NCBI GenBank assembly: GCA_001600175.1
Contig: BCJC01000002.1
Coordinates: 2,887,111 to 2,951,110, forward strand
DNA: 64,000 nucleotides
Source of the DNA: Erythrobasidium yunnanense
Taxonomy: Eukaryota > Basidiomycota > Cystobasidiomycetes > Erythrobasidiales > Erythrobasidiaceae
Reading direction: 5' to 3'
Part shown: positions 9,020 to 23,512 of the stretch, in pieces
Layout of the letters: every line of letters begins with the position of its first letter
Numbering within the stretch: the first letter of the stretch is position 1
Translations under genes and position numbers: made by a program
The notes under the pieces: model-generated
Database searches by the model: none
What the model was told of the DNA's origin: nothing
What the model saw: only the letters and a program-made list of their open reading frames with translations

Positions 9020-11843
9020 TCAATCCAGATGGCTGCTCTTGTCTGGATGTCTGGATGTCTGGAGAGGCATCAACGCTCTTTTGATGATACAGACGGTGTC
9101 TGCCGCCTCGCGCAGCTCTCCTCTGCACAGCTCTCGAGTTTGAGCTTGCGTCTCCTGTGCGTCTCCGTTGTCTTGATCGTCCTTCTTGAGCACATCTGCC
9201 CGTATGAGGATGACCTCGTGTAAGCGAGTGCTGAACTTGGAGAGACTCATCCGTTCTGACAAGCAGAAACGGAAGCGAACTTCTGTGATAAGATGTTCTA
9301 GCGAGAACATGCCGCTGATTTCTAGCGCTTCTGCAAAGTGCAGTGCTAACTCCAGATCCCGGAAGGACGGCTTGAGTGAGACGACAGGGGGTTGCTGCAG
9401 CTGTTGCTGCTGTCCTACTCGCTGCCTTTGCTCTTGCTGTTGTCTTTGCTCTTCTTGTATCTGCTCATCTCGTCGCAGCCGATCTTCCATATCCTCCTCC
9501 TGTCTCTGCTGTTTTCGACGGAGCTCATCTTGTCTCTGCTGTTCTCTTTCCGCTTGACGACGTAGCTCTTCTGGTCTCTGCTCTTCTTGTCTCTGTTCTT
9601 CCTGCCGAAGCTGAACTTGTCTCTGCTCATATAGTCTTCGCTCTTCCTGTCCTTGCTCCTGCTGCGCTTCCTGCTGTGCTTGCTCCTCTGGCTCTGCTTG
9701 CTCCTCTCGTCGTCGAAGATCTGCGGCCTGCTTTCTCCCACTTTCATCTTCATCACTCTCCTCATTGTCGACGACACGCCCGATCGGCTTGCCTGTACGT
9801 CGCGCATAGGCAGGTTTCTGAGTTCGAGCTGGTGCCGTCGGCTTATCGACTCTTGCACGCTTGTTTGAGAACGTCGCGCTTACTAAGGGACAATCGTCGT
9901 CTTCTTCCTCCAGGTCGCCTTTAGACAGCGGACTAGCTGGACGCTTAGATGTCGCCTTCTTGGACGCATAAACGCGAGATTGCGGGAGAGTCTGCATGGA
10001 CGGCTGATGCTGCTACTTCTGCGTGGTCATAGGTGTGCCTCTCAAGCGAGGAGATGAGCGAGATCCTACGTCTCGAATCGAAGAAGCCTTGTTTGAACGA
10101 CCCTGAAAGACCGGCACTTTGATCGCGAGGGCGGAGATTTCGTGTTGTAGAAGGACCAGGTCCTGCCAGAGCTTCTGGTGCGTCGCCTGCTCGAGGTCTT
10201 TTCGCATTTGCTTGGATGGAGGTGACAGCAGACTTTTCGTCGAGGTCGACCAGAGGCCGCAGGATTATCTGCTATTCTAGCTATTGCTCTGACAGTGATG
10301 ACAGTGTTATCTGCCAAGTCCGCTCTGAGGAGCGCCCTAGCATCTGCCAACTCCTTCTTGGCCGCTTGTTTGCCGTCCACGCCTGCCCTGACCATCTGCT
10401 CATATTTGTCGTATATATAGGTTGCCAATCGTCGTCGCCTGTCTGCTGTATCAGTGAATGCTTTGAGGAGCTGACCGCGAGTGCTGCGCGGTCGGACGCG
10501 ACAGATTGGTTGAAAAGGCTAGGCGGTACTTGTGAGCGAGACTGGGCCGATGCTCTTTCCCTGGCGCTTGGCATACCCTACCGGCCTTATGCGCTTAGCT
10601 GTGAAGAGTATAGGCGAGGTCGCTGCTTTACGGATGCTTGCTTGCTTGAGCGCCGCGATCGAAGTCGCCACCGACTTGCTCTCGAGCAGTGAGTGAAGGC
10701 TCGTTCCGCTTGCGGCCTCGTGCATTACGTGCGCTACGCAGGCGATCAAGATCCGAAAGAGTAGTCTTGACTGTAATGATGTGGCCTTGGCTGGATGATG
10801 AAAATGTACGCCCTCCTGTAGTCTCGGCCTCTCGTTGGCTGCGTACGGGAGGCGGGCGGACCGGCGGTTTGGTAGACGCTTTCGAGCGCGTGACGATTCT
10901 GGTCTCGCTCGCTGCCAGTCTTGGGGCGTGCCGCACCATGACAGGTTTCCCTTCCGAGCTGGAGTCCCCATCACCTTCATTCGTCCTGTCTTGCGCTCTG
11001 AGACGAAGGCTTCTGCGCAGGCCACCTGTAGCTGAGCCGGATGCGCCGTTTATGTTGAGGGTTGTTTCTACAATGGCGAGTCAGCGTGATCTTGTATGGC
11101 TTCTCAAACAGTACGAACCCTCGTCAGGCCGCTTGCGCTTACCCTTGCGCACTTTATCGAATGCATCGGCTGCGCCTGCAGCTTCGATCAGCTTTGAGTG
11201 TCTCTCCAATGGCATTCTTTGTGTTTGCTTGCAGGTCACATGCTGAATTTCAGTTCGCTATCTGCAGCTTCTTTGACATCGAGGCTGCTTGTATGCGACC
11301 GCCGAACTGGCCTAGTCCATGCTGTCTTGGCAAGCTGATACAGTGAGCGTGCAGACTTTTGTGGCTGCTGCATATCGCCGTACTTCCTGGCTTTTGGTCC
11401 TCCTGCTTGTAGTGTGGGGCGGAAGCTTGCGAGCGCAGAGACGCGAAGGCATATAGCCGTCGACTGGCTAGTCTCGCTGTCATTTGACATTGATAGACTG
11501 TAAGAATGACGGCCGGCTTGAGGATGTGCTCAGAGGCCGCACTCGCCGAAAGCCAAGCGGGAGTAGACCTGCTCGTCCCTCGAGGCCGCTTCTTTGAGCT
11601 CCTGCTTGAGCCATTCCTCGTACTTCTTGCAGTCGTCTTGCATTGATCGCTTAAGGTGAGAATGCAGCAGGTGATCGAGCAGGCGTGTGCTCCGTGAATA
11701 GTAGAAGAAGATCCCATCCGGCTGGCGAGGGCTACATATTAATGCTCTTAGATGCTGTCCATCTTGAAGAACTCAGTACAATCCGGCTGATGGTAAGGCT
11801 CATCAACTTACTTTAGGTCAGCGAAGCAGAGCACTGCTGGCAT
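9020..11843 (-). CDS. Large Gln/Glu/Arg-rich orphan protein, multi-exon
   Basis: Start at 11843. Exons supported by frame: 11843-11812, 11746-11543, 11497 to ~11308, 11242-11143, 11067-10676, then from 10518 downward, and a last exon ending at 9020. Between ~10,000 and ~10,310 two reading frames both look coding, so the junctions there are provisional; one model uses a 57-nt intron from GTAGGA to AAGTAG just before 10001. The N terminus contains IFFYYSRSTRLLDHLLHSHL and an acidic/basic helix. The middle is basic and disordered with a conserved-looking block around HIITVKTTLSDLDRL. A helical segment follows (TYIYDKYEQMVRAGVDGK). The C-terminal exon has NLS-like basic clusters, an acidic tract, ~120 residues of Q/E/R repeats, and a final globular-looking part (SFRDLELALHFAEALEISGM). 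Probably nuclear; family not recognised. Confidence 0.55.
9400..9720 (-). repeat. Low-complexity Q/E/R-coding repeat tract
   Basis: Imperfect repeats of CTC/TTG/TCT-type triplets on the plus strand encode about 100 residues dominated by Gln, Glu and Arg on the minus strand. Likely a slippage-prone coiled-coil or disordered linker within the orphan gene. Confidence 0.75.
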
Positions 11844-12615
11844 CAAGCTTGACTGTGAACAAACAGGATGAGGCTAGTATAGTTGTAAGTGCTCATCAAT
11901 AGTTGTGCAGGTATATATAGAAGTGCAGATGAATGTCGAACAAGGTGTGAAAGAATCAGATGTAAGAAGGGAAGCTCAAGTCAGGACTCCATGGTTATGA
12001 AAAGAAGGGAGACAACCAGCGAGAACAAAAAGAACAGCCTTTTATACTCGCTGGGGCTGGAACAGGTGACGTGGAGCGTGTCGTTTAACTTCCAATGTCA
12101 TGGAAGTGGAAGTTTCGGCCAATGATTTCCTCCGAAATGTCATGTTTTACGGAAGACAGTAGAAGCAGATACGCCGAGTTCAGTCTTCCACTGAATGCTC
12201 AGCGAGGCATTGCGAGTTCCCTGGCCAAAGCACCGAGCTGGGCACATCATCGACAGCAATGCACTGTCAGCTGCGAAAGCAATGTCTGCTTGTGAAGTAT
12301 TCATACCTCATTGGATCGCAGGCAGTCACCAGTCTGATGTCTGGCCTCCTTTGTCATCTTCCATGTTTGGCCCTGTTCGACCTTTGGTCCTCGAAAGCAT
12401 GGATGATGAAGGGGAGACGCTTTGAGAAGTCGGCAGTACTTTCAAGACGCTACCGACATGCTTTGTGGCTTGGGTTCTCCATCTTTGTATTTGGCAGTCG
12501 GCTGATGAGCGTTATGGACCTTCTTATCGCCAAAGCACCAAATTCTTCATGTATATAAGCTCTTTTGCTTCTGCCTGCTCTTCTTACTCTTTCCTCCCAT
12601 CTTCATTAGTCCATC
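11844..12615. other. Divergent intergenic region, no supported gene
   Basis: Short ORFs only. TATATAAG at 12552-12559 lies ~57 bp before the next start and may be a TATA element for the secreted-protein gene at 12616. Confidence 0.5.
12552..12559 (+). promoter_or_regulatory. Possible TATA element
   Basis: TATATAAG about 57 bp upstream of the start codon of the small secreted protein; position and sequence fit a TATA box, but nothing else tests it. Confidence 0.35.
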
Positions 12616-13051
12616 ATGCAGCTCTCCTTCCCCCTCAGCCTCTTCCTCTCCACCTATTCCGTAACAGCCATCCCACTCCCTCAATCTAGCAATATTATCG
12701 GCATCCCCGTCGTAGCAGCGAACAGTACGCGCATCTCGACACTTGCGAACTTAGCGCAGCTTGGAGAATACCAGCAATGGCTTGACCAGAGCTTGCGTGC
12801 GAGAATGATGGGTCTGTTGGCGATTTCCGAACAAGAGCTTGATGAGAGAGGTATGCGAGTGAACTTGAATACATGAGGGTGAGGATGAAAGCTGATACTT
12901 GATGGGAGTAGGGCCGAAAGATGCCCGACAATCGTGGAAGGAGCCAAATCTTGCTGGACCAATGCATAAGCGCCATGAACAAGTAGGTCGGTCTTGCAAG
13001 CTGGATATTGTTTTCGTAGTATTGACGAGTCCCTTGGCAGATGCTGCATGA
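12616..13051 (+). CDS. Small secreted protein (~124 aa), unknown
   Basis: Exon 1 12616-12850 starts with a signal peptide (MQLSFPLSLFLSTYSVTAIP). A 61-nt intron 12851-12911 (GTATGC to GAGTAG) joins to exon 2, 12912-13051. Exon 2 could itself be spliced at 12985 (GTAGGT), giving a protein about 20 residues shorter. The mature part is helical (LANLAQLGEYQQWLDQSLRA) with few cysteines. It does not share the Cys-pair motif of the three secreted proteins upstream. Function unknown. Confidence 0.5.
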
Positions 13052-13434
13052 TTCCGTCTTCTAGGCTTTGCCTTGTCGCACACCAAGGAGGAGATGATGA
13101 TTCCGTAGCTGTGCCTGGTAGATAGAAAGAATGTATAGAGTGGAAGAAAGGAAGTCGTTAGTTCATCAGTCTGTCCCAAGTCGCTACTTGTACGATAATC
13201 TGTAAATCTACCATAAATGCTAAAAGCTGTATCTGATATGACTGCTGCTATCTCTAGTGGAAACACAACTACATTACTGCTGTCCAGTCTCTTCTGCCCG
13301 CCGGGAATTGGTATAACACGTCGTACGGCCAATTCTTGCCAATTAAGTTGTCAGGAAGAGATAGCGAGCGCTTGAAAGTCCAGATCAGGAATAGATTGAC
13401 AGAAGCTTATGAGCTCCACCGCCATCTCAGTTCT
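13052..13434. other. Convergent intergenic region, no supported gene
   Basis: Separates the 3' ends of the small secreted-protein gene and RPF1. Minus-strand ORFs here have no other support. Confidence 0.5.
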
Positions 13435-15345
13435 CTACAGCGCGAATTTCCTTCTTGAGACCTGCATCCTCGGATTCCACTCCCACTCCTTCTTCTCCCT
13501 CTTTGCAGATCCACCTCTTCCATACCCCACCGTGACCGCGAGACTATCCAATATACTCGCGCCTTTCTTCAGTTTCCTAGCGTGCGGTAATTCATCTTTG
13601 GGTAGAGAAGTAGGGATCTGGGAACTAAAGTCCGGGATGTGGATACTCCCGCCTGGGGAATGGGTGCGCCGCTTGCGCTTCTTGTTGAGTGCGGCCTTGG
13701 TGCTAAGATCCGTGGGGGGCGTGGAGAGGGTGAGAAGAGCAGCTGCGTCGCCAACTTCGGCTTGCTCAGCCTCTGCGAGAGCCTCATTCTCGAGAGGTAA
13801 AGAAGAAGGCAGTGGGATGTCGGCCTCGCCTAGTCCATCAAGCATCTCTTTCCTAGCGAGCGCTTCATCCTCTTTCTCGCCCTTCGTCTGTTCTCTCCCA
13901 TCTCCCTCCACTCCCTCTGCCTGCTCATCCTCATCATCCACAAGCGTATCTTTCGTTACTCCATTCCCTCCCTTCCTGCGTCCCGTCCCCAGTGCTCCTT
14001 TTTTCAACCATCTCAATTTCAATGTAAATCTGGGTCCTATTTCCTGCATTTTCGTCCTGAGATCCTTATCTCTTCCCTGTGCAATCGCAGCTTTGATACT
14101 ACTCTCCCCCTCTCTTAATGCAAACATGTATCGAAATCGACGGATGAAGATGTAGTCGCGCTGATTATGGATAGCGACGACTTGGCGGCCTATTATTTGA
14201 GGTAAAGGAGGAAAGAGGGATTGAATCAAGCGGCCGGTGGAGAGGCCGAGAGGGGTGGAGAAGTTGGAGAGGACGAGCTCGGGGATGTGAGATGTGGGAT
14301 TCGCGGAGCCGGATATTTGACGATGTAGCTGCACTGAGGTCAGGCGGAAATGCGCGCAGGGGCCATGAGGGAGAAGAGATGCTGTGAGGGTGGCTATAGC
14401 ATGTACAAATGTGTCAGTAAGCGTTCGATGTCAAGCTTTTATGTTCGCAGAGGATGCCTCTCTTTGCTTCGCTGATCGCAGAACGAGTCGATGGAAGAGG
14501 CATCTTCTGTTTGAAAGAGAAAGAAGAAAGTACACACCCGGCTGCCCATGCAGATCCTCTCCCACTACCAATATCGCTCCATACCCTCTCTTGGCCGCCC
14601 ATTTACAGACCTTACTCAATTCAAATCTCGCATTCTTCCTGGGTACAATATGAACATATTTCTTTCCACCCAGCAGGGATTGAAACTCATTCATGAAAGC
14701 ATAAGTTGGTCCATGGGGTCTTGGGGAAGTAGTTAGGAGGATAGGTTTGTGAGAATTTAGGGAGGGAGGGATGCCAGCTTGTATATCTGCTTGTTGTTGT
14801 GCTTCCTGGTGTGCGAATAAGTCTTCTAACCCGGCCATGTCTAGTTGGATGTCGTTTGGGTCGTCTGGATTGCCAGATTTGATCTGGACAGGCCTCGTCA
14901 TTGCGTCGCCGTCGTCTTCCTCATCTACGTTCATTGCAGTAGTATCATTGCGAGCATCTGCATCATCTTGACCTCCCTGCTTGTCATCCTGATCAGAATC
15001 TTCACTGTCGCTGTCATCCAAATTTGCCCGTTCTTTCTTTGACGTTGACGCGGTAGACCTCGATGTCCCTACCCATTCCCTAGTATTCTCTATTGTTCTA
15101 GGAATGTTGTTTGCCAGTCTCTGCTGTCTCAGCTGCCCTGTGCTGTCCTCCCTCTCTGCTTTTCTCGTTGCCATTCTTCTTGCCAACTTTGCTTTTCCTT
15201 TTGCTTTGCGTCCTTGCTGATGGATGTGCTCTCGCCGTGCTGCATTGCGCACTTCGACGGGTTGGGTGACCATGGCTTCGATGTTGTCAGTTGGTGTTTG
15301 AGCTTGAGCTTGGAGTGATTCATCACGCTCGTTCGAAGATGGCAT
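13435..15345 (-). CDS. RPF1: Ribosome production factor 1, Brix domain protein
   Basis: Exons 15345-14538 and 14381-13435, joined over a 156-nt intron, give 584 aa. Rpf1 is a nucleolar factor for 60S subunit assembly. The family signature is present: NTREW, then HKPILLTTSPRPHGPTYAFM opening the Brix domain (about residue 193), and HGPCAHFRLTSVQL after the intron. The end of the Brix domain (VAIHNQRDYIFIRRFRYMF and GPRFTLKLRWLKKG) is in exon 2. The start was set at the ATG giving MPSSNERDE; the frame is open further up, but that part overlaps the SNF1 leader. The protein is about twice the length of yeast Rpf1 owing to an acidic N-terminal linker and a basic ~230-residue C-terminal tail. Divergent from SNF1 with 87 bp between start codons. 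Confidence 0.9.
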
Positions 15346-15432
15346 AGACAATCTACTCAAGGAATAACACAGATTGCATTGCATTGAAATACAACAACAA
15401 GCAAAGCAACATAGCCAGTCTACTACGCTGCC
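15346..15432. promoter_or_regulatory. 87-bp divergent promoter between RPF1 and SNF1
   Basis: The two start codons point away from each other with only 87 bp between them. Both promoters and both 5' leaders must therefore lie within this interval or overlap the opposite gene. Confidence 0.6.
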
Positions 15433-18639
<3,207 letters not shown>

Positions 18640-20351
18640 AGCGTCTCTTACCCAACTTTTCCATTCTTTAGCGGCTTAGCGGCCTTAGCAACTAGGTCCT
18701 CAATGCAACAAGAAGCAAAACAAATATGTGACCGGTATATAGCTGTATCATATCTGGCTTATTTTACCAAGCTGGCTGGCTGGCCGAGCCCGCCTTCGCA
18801 TGACTATTTCTTCTTCTTCCATTATATATGTGCGTGTGTGTCGTCTGTGCCTGATGTAGCTAGTACGGTACTCCTGAATGCAACGAAGCCGTTGTCTTGA
18901 GCCTCTTGGCAGGGCTGCTGATGTATCTTTTGGGTAGCAGCAGTTTCGACACTCGAGCGCCACTGAAGTCCTAACCCCAACAAAGGGTTAGTTTTTACCT
19001 GAGGTTGGAGTTGTACGCTTTTCGGTGCGGTGCAAGTTTTCCCTTTCATACGATTGTTCTACCTCCTACCAACTCTCGGCAGATTCTGCATGCGCAGCGA
19101 CGGCAAGCAAGCAGCTCTTCAAGCCTTACACGGGAGCAAAGCACACCTCAAGCAGCCTAGCAGAAGCATGGAACTTGCAAGCCCTCGAGCACCGCTCTCA
19201 AATCGATGAAGCTCTAGTGGATGACGCTGTTCTCGATCGGCGACAACGAGAGCACCGTCTTGCTGCCTGTCAAGACACTGCATGATGCTCTAGTAGCTGC
19301 AGCTATGCCATACGCCTCCTCGGATGATCTTGATTGAAGACCCTTTGTGCAAACCTTCAATCCACGGCAAGCTGAAGTCAGTCGCGCTTTGCTCTCAAAA
19401 GTCACAATGTACATCGTCGCAACCGGCCGCAAGACCTGTCAAGATTCTGCAGGTTCGATGTTGCTCGTCGTACTGCTCTGCTGCTTTGCTCTTTAAGCAG
19501 AACCTGTCATTCTTGCTCATTTCTGCTCAGACCTAATCAAGATCTCCCGCCTGGTATGAGAGCCTGGTCTACAAGACCGCGGCGAGCATTTGGTTGGCGA
19601 GGGGCGGCGCCAGCCGCCCCGAGCGAACCTAGCGAGCCTGACGTGATCGTAGGGCCACGCCAAGGGCGCCTCTCTGCATATCCTCGTTGATGGCGCAGGC
19701 TTGGCTAGTGCCTGCCTCAATGCCTTCTTTACCTGAATGAAATCCACATCGAAGTGATCCAAGTTACTGCGACGAACACGAGTTTCGCATTGGACAGCAA
19801 GCGTACAAGCGATGCCGGGCATGAATGTTGCTGATCCCTTCTATACGAGCACTCTTCACACTAGCATCGGCTATAGCAGCGGGCGACTCAAACGGTGTAG
19901 TATACTGATAAGTTTCGCTTCAAACGCACTGCCTGAAGTATGTTGATGCTCTAACTTAGCATATGCGCAAAATCCGAAGGCCAGCTGCTCGAACAGTGAA
20001 AACATAACAGCTGGAGATACTTGCAAAGCTAATATCGACACCCTGTGCCGACACACTCCCAGCTTTCCAGGAGCTTTACAGGCTTGCAGGGTTAGGTTCC
20101 TCCGTGCCCGCGGAGCCTCAAATTCTCAAAAGGAGAGTGTACCATGCCGGCGGGAGCACGTCCAGCGCGCGGCGTGAGCGATCGACTGCCTACAGTCCAA
20201 CCTTTCTATACTCCCTTTCGAATCCACACAATGGGTCTGCCCTTTCAAGCTCAAGCCTGTATCAAAGCACAACCCTCTGCGCTCGTTTCTATCCAGCTCT
20301 TACCCACTCCGCTTCCACACAATACGATACTCTGGGAGTAAGAGCGAAGAG
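18640..20351. other. Long intergenic stretch with possible gene relics
   Basis: No intact gene model found. At 19220-19540 one plus-strand frame shows two protein-like blocks (FSIGDNESTVLLPVKTLHDA and RPFVQTFNPRQAEVSRALL) separated by an in-frame TGA, and a different frame just upstream also looks coding. This may be the remains of a gene, but the evidence is only appearance of the translations. Confidence 0.35.
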
Positions 20352-21606
20352 ATGTCATCAAGCTGGTATTCGCAGCCCAAGCAAAAAGCAGCGCCAGAAA
20401 TGAGGTCCATGGCTACACAGACGTCCAGACGCAGTAGGTCAAGCTCTCAATCTCTCTATGTCAACAAACTGGTCCTTCTGCTTGCAGCATCGGCGTCATC
20501 CATGAAGTCCAAAGCCAAAAAGGACTCCGGGATAGGTATGGGCACTCGCCGAGCTACAGACAGCAAGCTGATACTCATCATCTGCAGCGTCAACTTCATC
20601 GAGCTGTTCATCGGCTTCAGATGCATCACTCGCCAGTGTGAACTGGCAACGGGACGTCTTTAACAGGGCTAATTCGACTGCCTCTATCTCCAGCTTCAAG
20701 TGGAAACCATCGGGCTACTATGCCTCTTCTGTGGATCGCGAAGAACCCGACTATGAACTGCGACTCAACATCCACATATACTACGACAGTCTGAAGATCG
20801 AGAAGAATGGGGATTGGCAGACCTTTCAGCACGGTACCAATCAATACAGACGCACGTTAAATCCTCGCTACATAGCGCAAAGCGTAGGCATTCGTAACAA
20901 GCACGCACGCATCAAAATTCAGTATATTGGCCCGCAATCGCCGCTGGAACCGCTACTGCTGGCTACAAGCGATTCTATGCGTTTCTTGAACGAGCTAGAA
21001 AGGCTAGGATCGAAGCTATCGCGAGCCAAAGGCAGCCTTGATGGCTATCGTCGGGAATCTGGCGAGCATTACGGTATTGGACGCAAAAGTCGCGCTCTTG
21101 GACGGACATTTGAAGAGAGGGCTCATGTCACTCTGGACTTCCAGGCCAACGGCTACTACACCCGTTCCAGGTCGGAGAATCTGATCTTCACCGATTGTCG
21201 GGACCTAGACTTCACCTTCAGCCTTTCTCAATCCGTGACATTTCAAGATCCCGAATGGGACAGAAGGGAGCCTGAAATCTACTCTGAACTGCTCAAAGGC
21301 TACTGTTTCCAAAATGGATCGTCCGAGCTGCAACGCGAAAAGATGATACACCGCGACAACGATGACAAGGCTGCCGGTCTGAAGCTTATCGCCAGTGCAA
21401 AACGAGCTGGCTTCGAAGCTGGTGATGGAGGCATGTTCTTTTCGGTCATACGGTCCGCCAAGGATGGACCTCCTCCCAGTGAGAAATCGGTGGCTCGACT
21501 CGATGCGGCCAAAATGGCGTTCGCTCGTCGTGTTGGTCTCATCGACGATCATAAAGGACATCAGGCCGATAGCTCGTTCAGCTGGTGGAGCAGGGCCAAC
21601 CCGTGA
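20352..21606 (+). CDS. Unknown protein, tandem pair family A, copy 1 (382 aa)
   Basis: Exons 20352-20433, 20488-20535 and 20588-21606. The protein has a basic Ser/Lys-rich disordered N terminus (~70 residues) and then a globular region. Blocks shared with copy 2 downstream: SSAS..S.(N/A)WQR before the domain, (L/I)(N/D)PR followed by VGI(R/K)N..ARI, LDGY followed by SGE.YG(I/V), and E(I/L)YSE. The second intron falls at the same place and phase (phase 1, before Ala-Ser) as the single intron of copy 2, which supports both models. No signal peptide, transmembrane segment or known domain. Function unknown. Confidence 0.75.
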
Positions 21607-21986
21607 AGTAAAGGGCGGAGAAGAGTCTCGAAGTATAATACACACTGCATGGCCTTTCCGATTCATCTGAGCTTCGTAGCTGCCCTCTCCTATTTCATTT
21701 AAGGGCGCCGAATGTCACGAAAACCCAGGATTACCCGCCCAGCTTCTTGAGCTGTTTGCTTCGATGCGTACATCGCTGCTTCCCATTCTGCGCGCGTGTA
21801 TATGCCCCCTGTTGCACACCTACTCCTTTCGCTGAAAGCTTGTGAAGGGCAGGAGCAGGCGATGCTCGCTGTCAGACAATCAACTTTTCACTTGCTTGTA
21901 AGCTCTGGTCATCTCTCTCTTTTTCGTTCCAATCCCACATATAAAAAGCGGACAGCCAAAACCCAAAGCAACTTTACAAGTCAAGG
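21607..21986. other. Spacer between family A genes; TATA-like element
   Basis: No gene. ATATAAAAAG around 21939-21948 lies about 40 bp before the start of copy 2 and could be its TATA element. Confidence 0.45.
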
Positions 21987-23111
21987 ATGACTATGCGCCG
22001 ACGAAGGGGTCCCAATGGCAAGATTTACGAGTGCGCCTATTATTCTGACTACGGCTACTCAGACAATGAGTACTCAGTGAGCGAACCGGAGGATGTCAAA
22101 CCCGTCTCGGGGCAGCGGTTGAGCAGAGGTGCGTAGCGGTCTGCCTCTTAACGTCTATCACAGTTGAAGTCGTGCTGCGCAGCGTCGTCGAAGTCGGCAG
22201 TCTCCGGTGCCAGTTCTCTCTCATCTGCATCCGCCTCTAGCGTAGCCTGGCAACGTAAACCCTTCGAGCGACGGTCTAGCCTGAGCAGTACCATCTCCCT
22301 AGGCATAGACATCGCTGAAGACGAAGTGAAGATTACGAATAACGGTCAAAGCGAGGTTCACCGCTCAGAAACTCGAATCGATCCACGTCGAGTTGCTGCA
22401 CGAGTTGGCATCAAGAACGTGGACGCGCGTATTCACGTTAAGTATCGAGGGCTGCGAAAGCCCGTAGCGGACTTGCTTTTTGGCGACACCGCGGTCTTTT
22501 CTGATCAGCTCGAAGAACTGCCGCTAGCGCTTACTCACGGCCAAGCTGGACTAGACGGCTACAAACAAGCATCTGGAGAGGTCTACGGAGTGCGCAGTCG
22601 GGCTCGTCCTGGTCTGGCCAGAAAGCTGACGCAGCTGAGCACCAACGAGATGTGTATCAGGACATCCGGCGATTACACCCGCCACAAGGCGGAGGCTCAC
22701 ACCATCGAGATCGAGGGGCGCAAAAGCTCAGTGAAGCCGTTCACTTTGACACAGACGGTGACATTGCACGACAAGGACCATCCAGAGTTGTACTCGGAGA
22801 GCCTCGCTGACCGTCTTCTCTGGGGCGGCGAACCAGCCCTATTGAGCGCCAAGCACATCAAGCGAACGTATGTGGACAAGAAACGAGGGCAAAATCTTCT
22901 AGCCCATGCCAAAGATGCCGATTTCGTCCTGGGCGAGAACGGCACACGACTGAAAGTCGAGCGACATGCAGATGGCCATAATGTGAGGCTGACTGGCAAT
23001 CAACGCTTTATGCATCAAATCACGGAGGATAAGAAGACCTTCCTACGAAAAGCTGGTCTGGTCAGCTTTCCGACCAGACCAAACACCATCTTCAGCAACG
23101 ACCGATTGTAG
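21987..23111 (+). CDS. Unknown protein, tandem pair family A, copy 2 (356 aa)
   Basis: Exons 21987-22128 and 22183-23111 with a 54-nt intron; TTAACG inside it fits a branch site. The splice at 22182 was preferred over 22163 because only it joins the frames. N terminus MTMRRRRGPNGKIYECAYYS is basic then Tyr/Ser/Asp-rich. The main domain aligns with copy 1: RIDPRRVAARVGIKNVDARI, LDGYKQASGEVYGVRSRA, HPELYSESLADRLLWGG. Predicted soluble, beta-rich in the first half and helical near the C terminus. The N-terminal exon has no counterpart in copy 1. Function unknown. Confidence 0.75.
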
Positions 23112-23512
23112 TCGAGACAATGCGTTGTGTTCTAGCTCTAGCAAGCGGACTGAGCTGGGAATTGAGCGCAATGCTTTTCTTTGATCCGCAAAGTCCCAAG
23201 TCTAGCATTTGCGGCTACTGGAGAGAGGAAGAGCCCGAAACTGATAGATAGTGTTGAATGAATGTTCTAGCTGGCGACACCAGTCGCAGGGAACTTAGAC
23301 GCCAGCAGGCAGAGGACCTCAGAAAGTCTGGGCTAGCAGGACAGCGGACCATTGCCAAGTAGCAGTCCCGCAGTGACTGGCGCTTATTGCACGTCGCTAG
23401 CAGATAGTGTCGTTATTGCGACATTTTCAATGCAGCGAGAGTCCGCGAGAGGCTCTGTCTTCTTTCGTCCGACCCAGCGTATCCTCGAGCGTGAACCGTA
23501 GTTGTGCGAGCC
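23112..23512. other. Intergenic, no supported gene
   Basis: Contains the presumed SMC2 promoter; nothing else visible. Confidence 0.5.
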
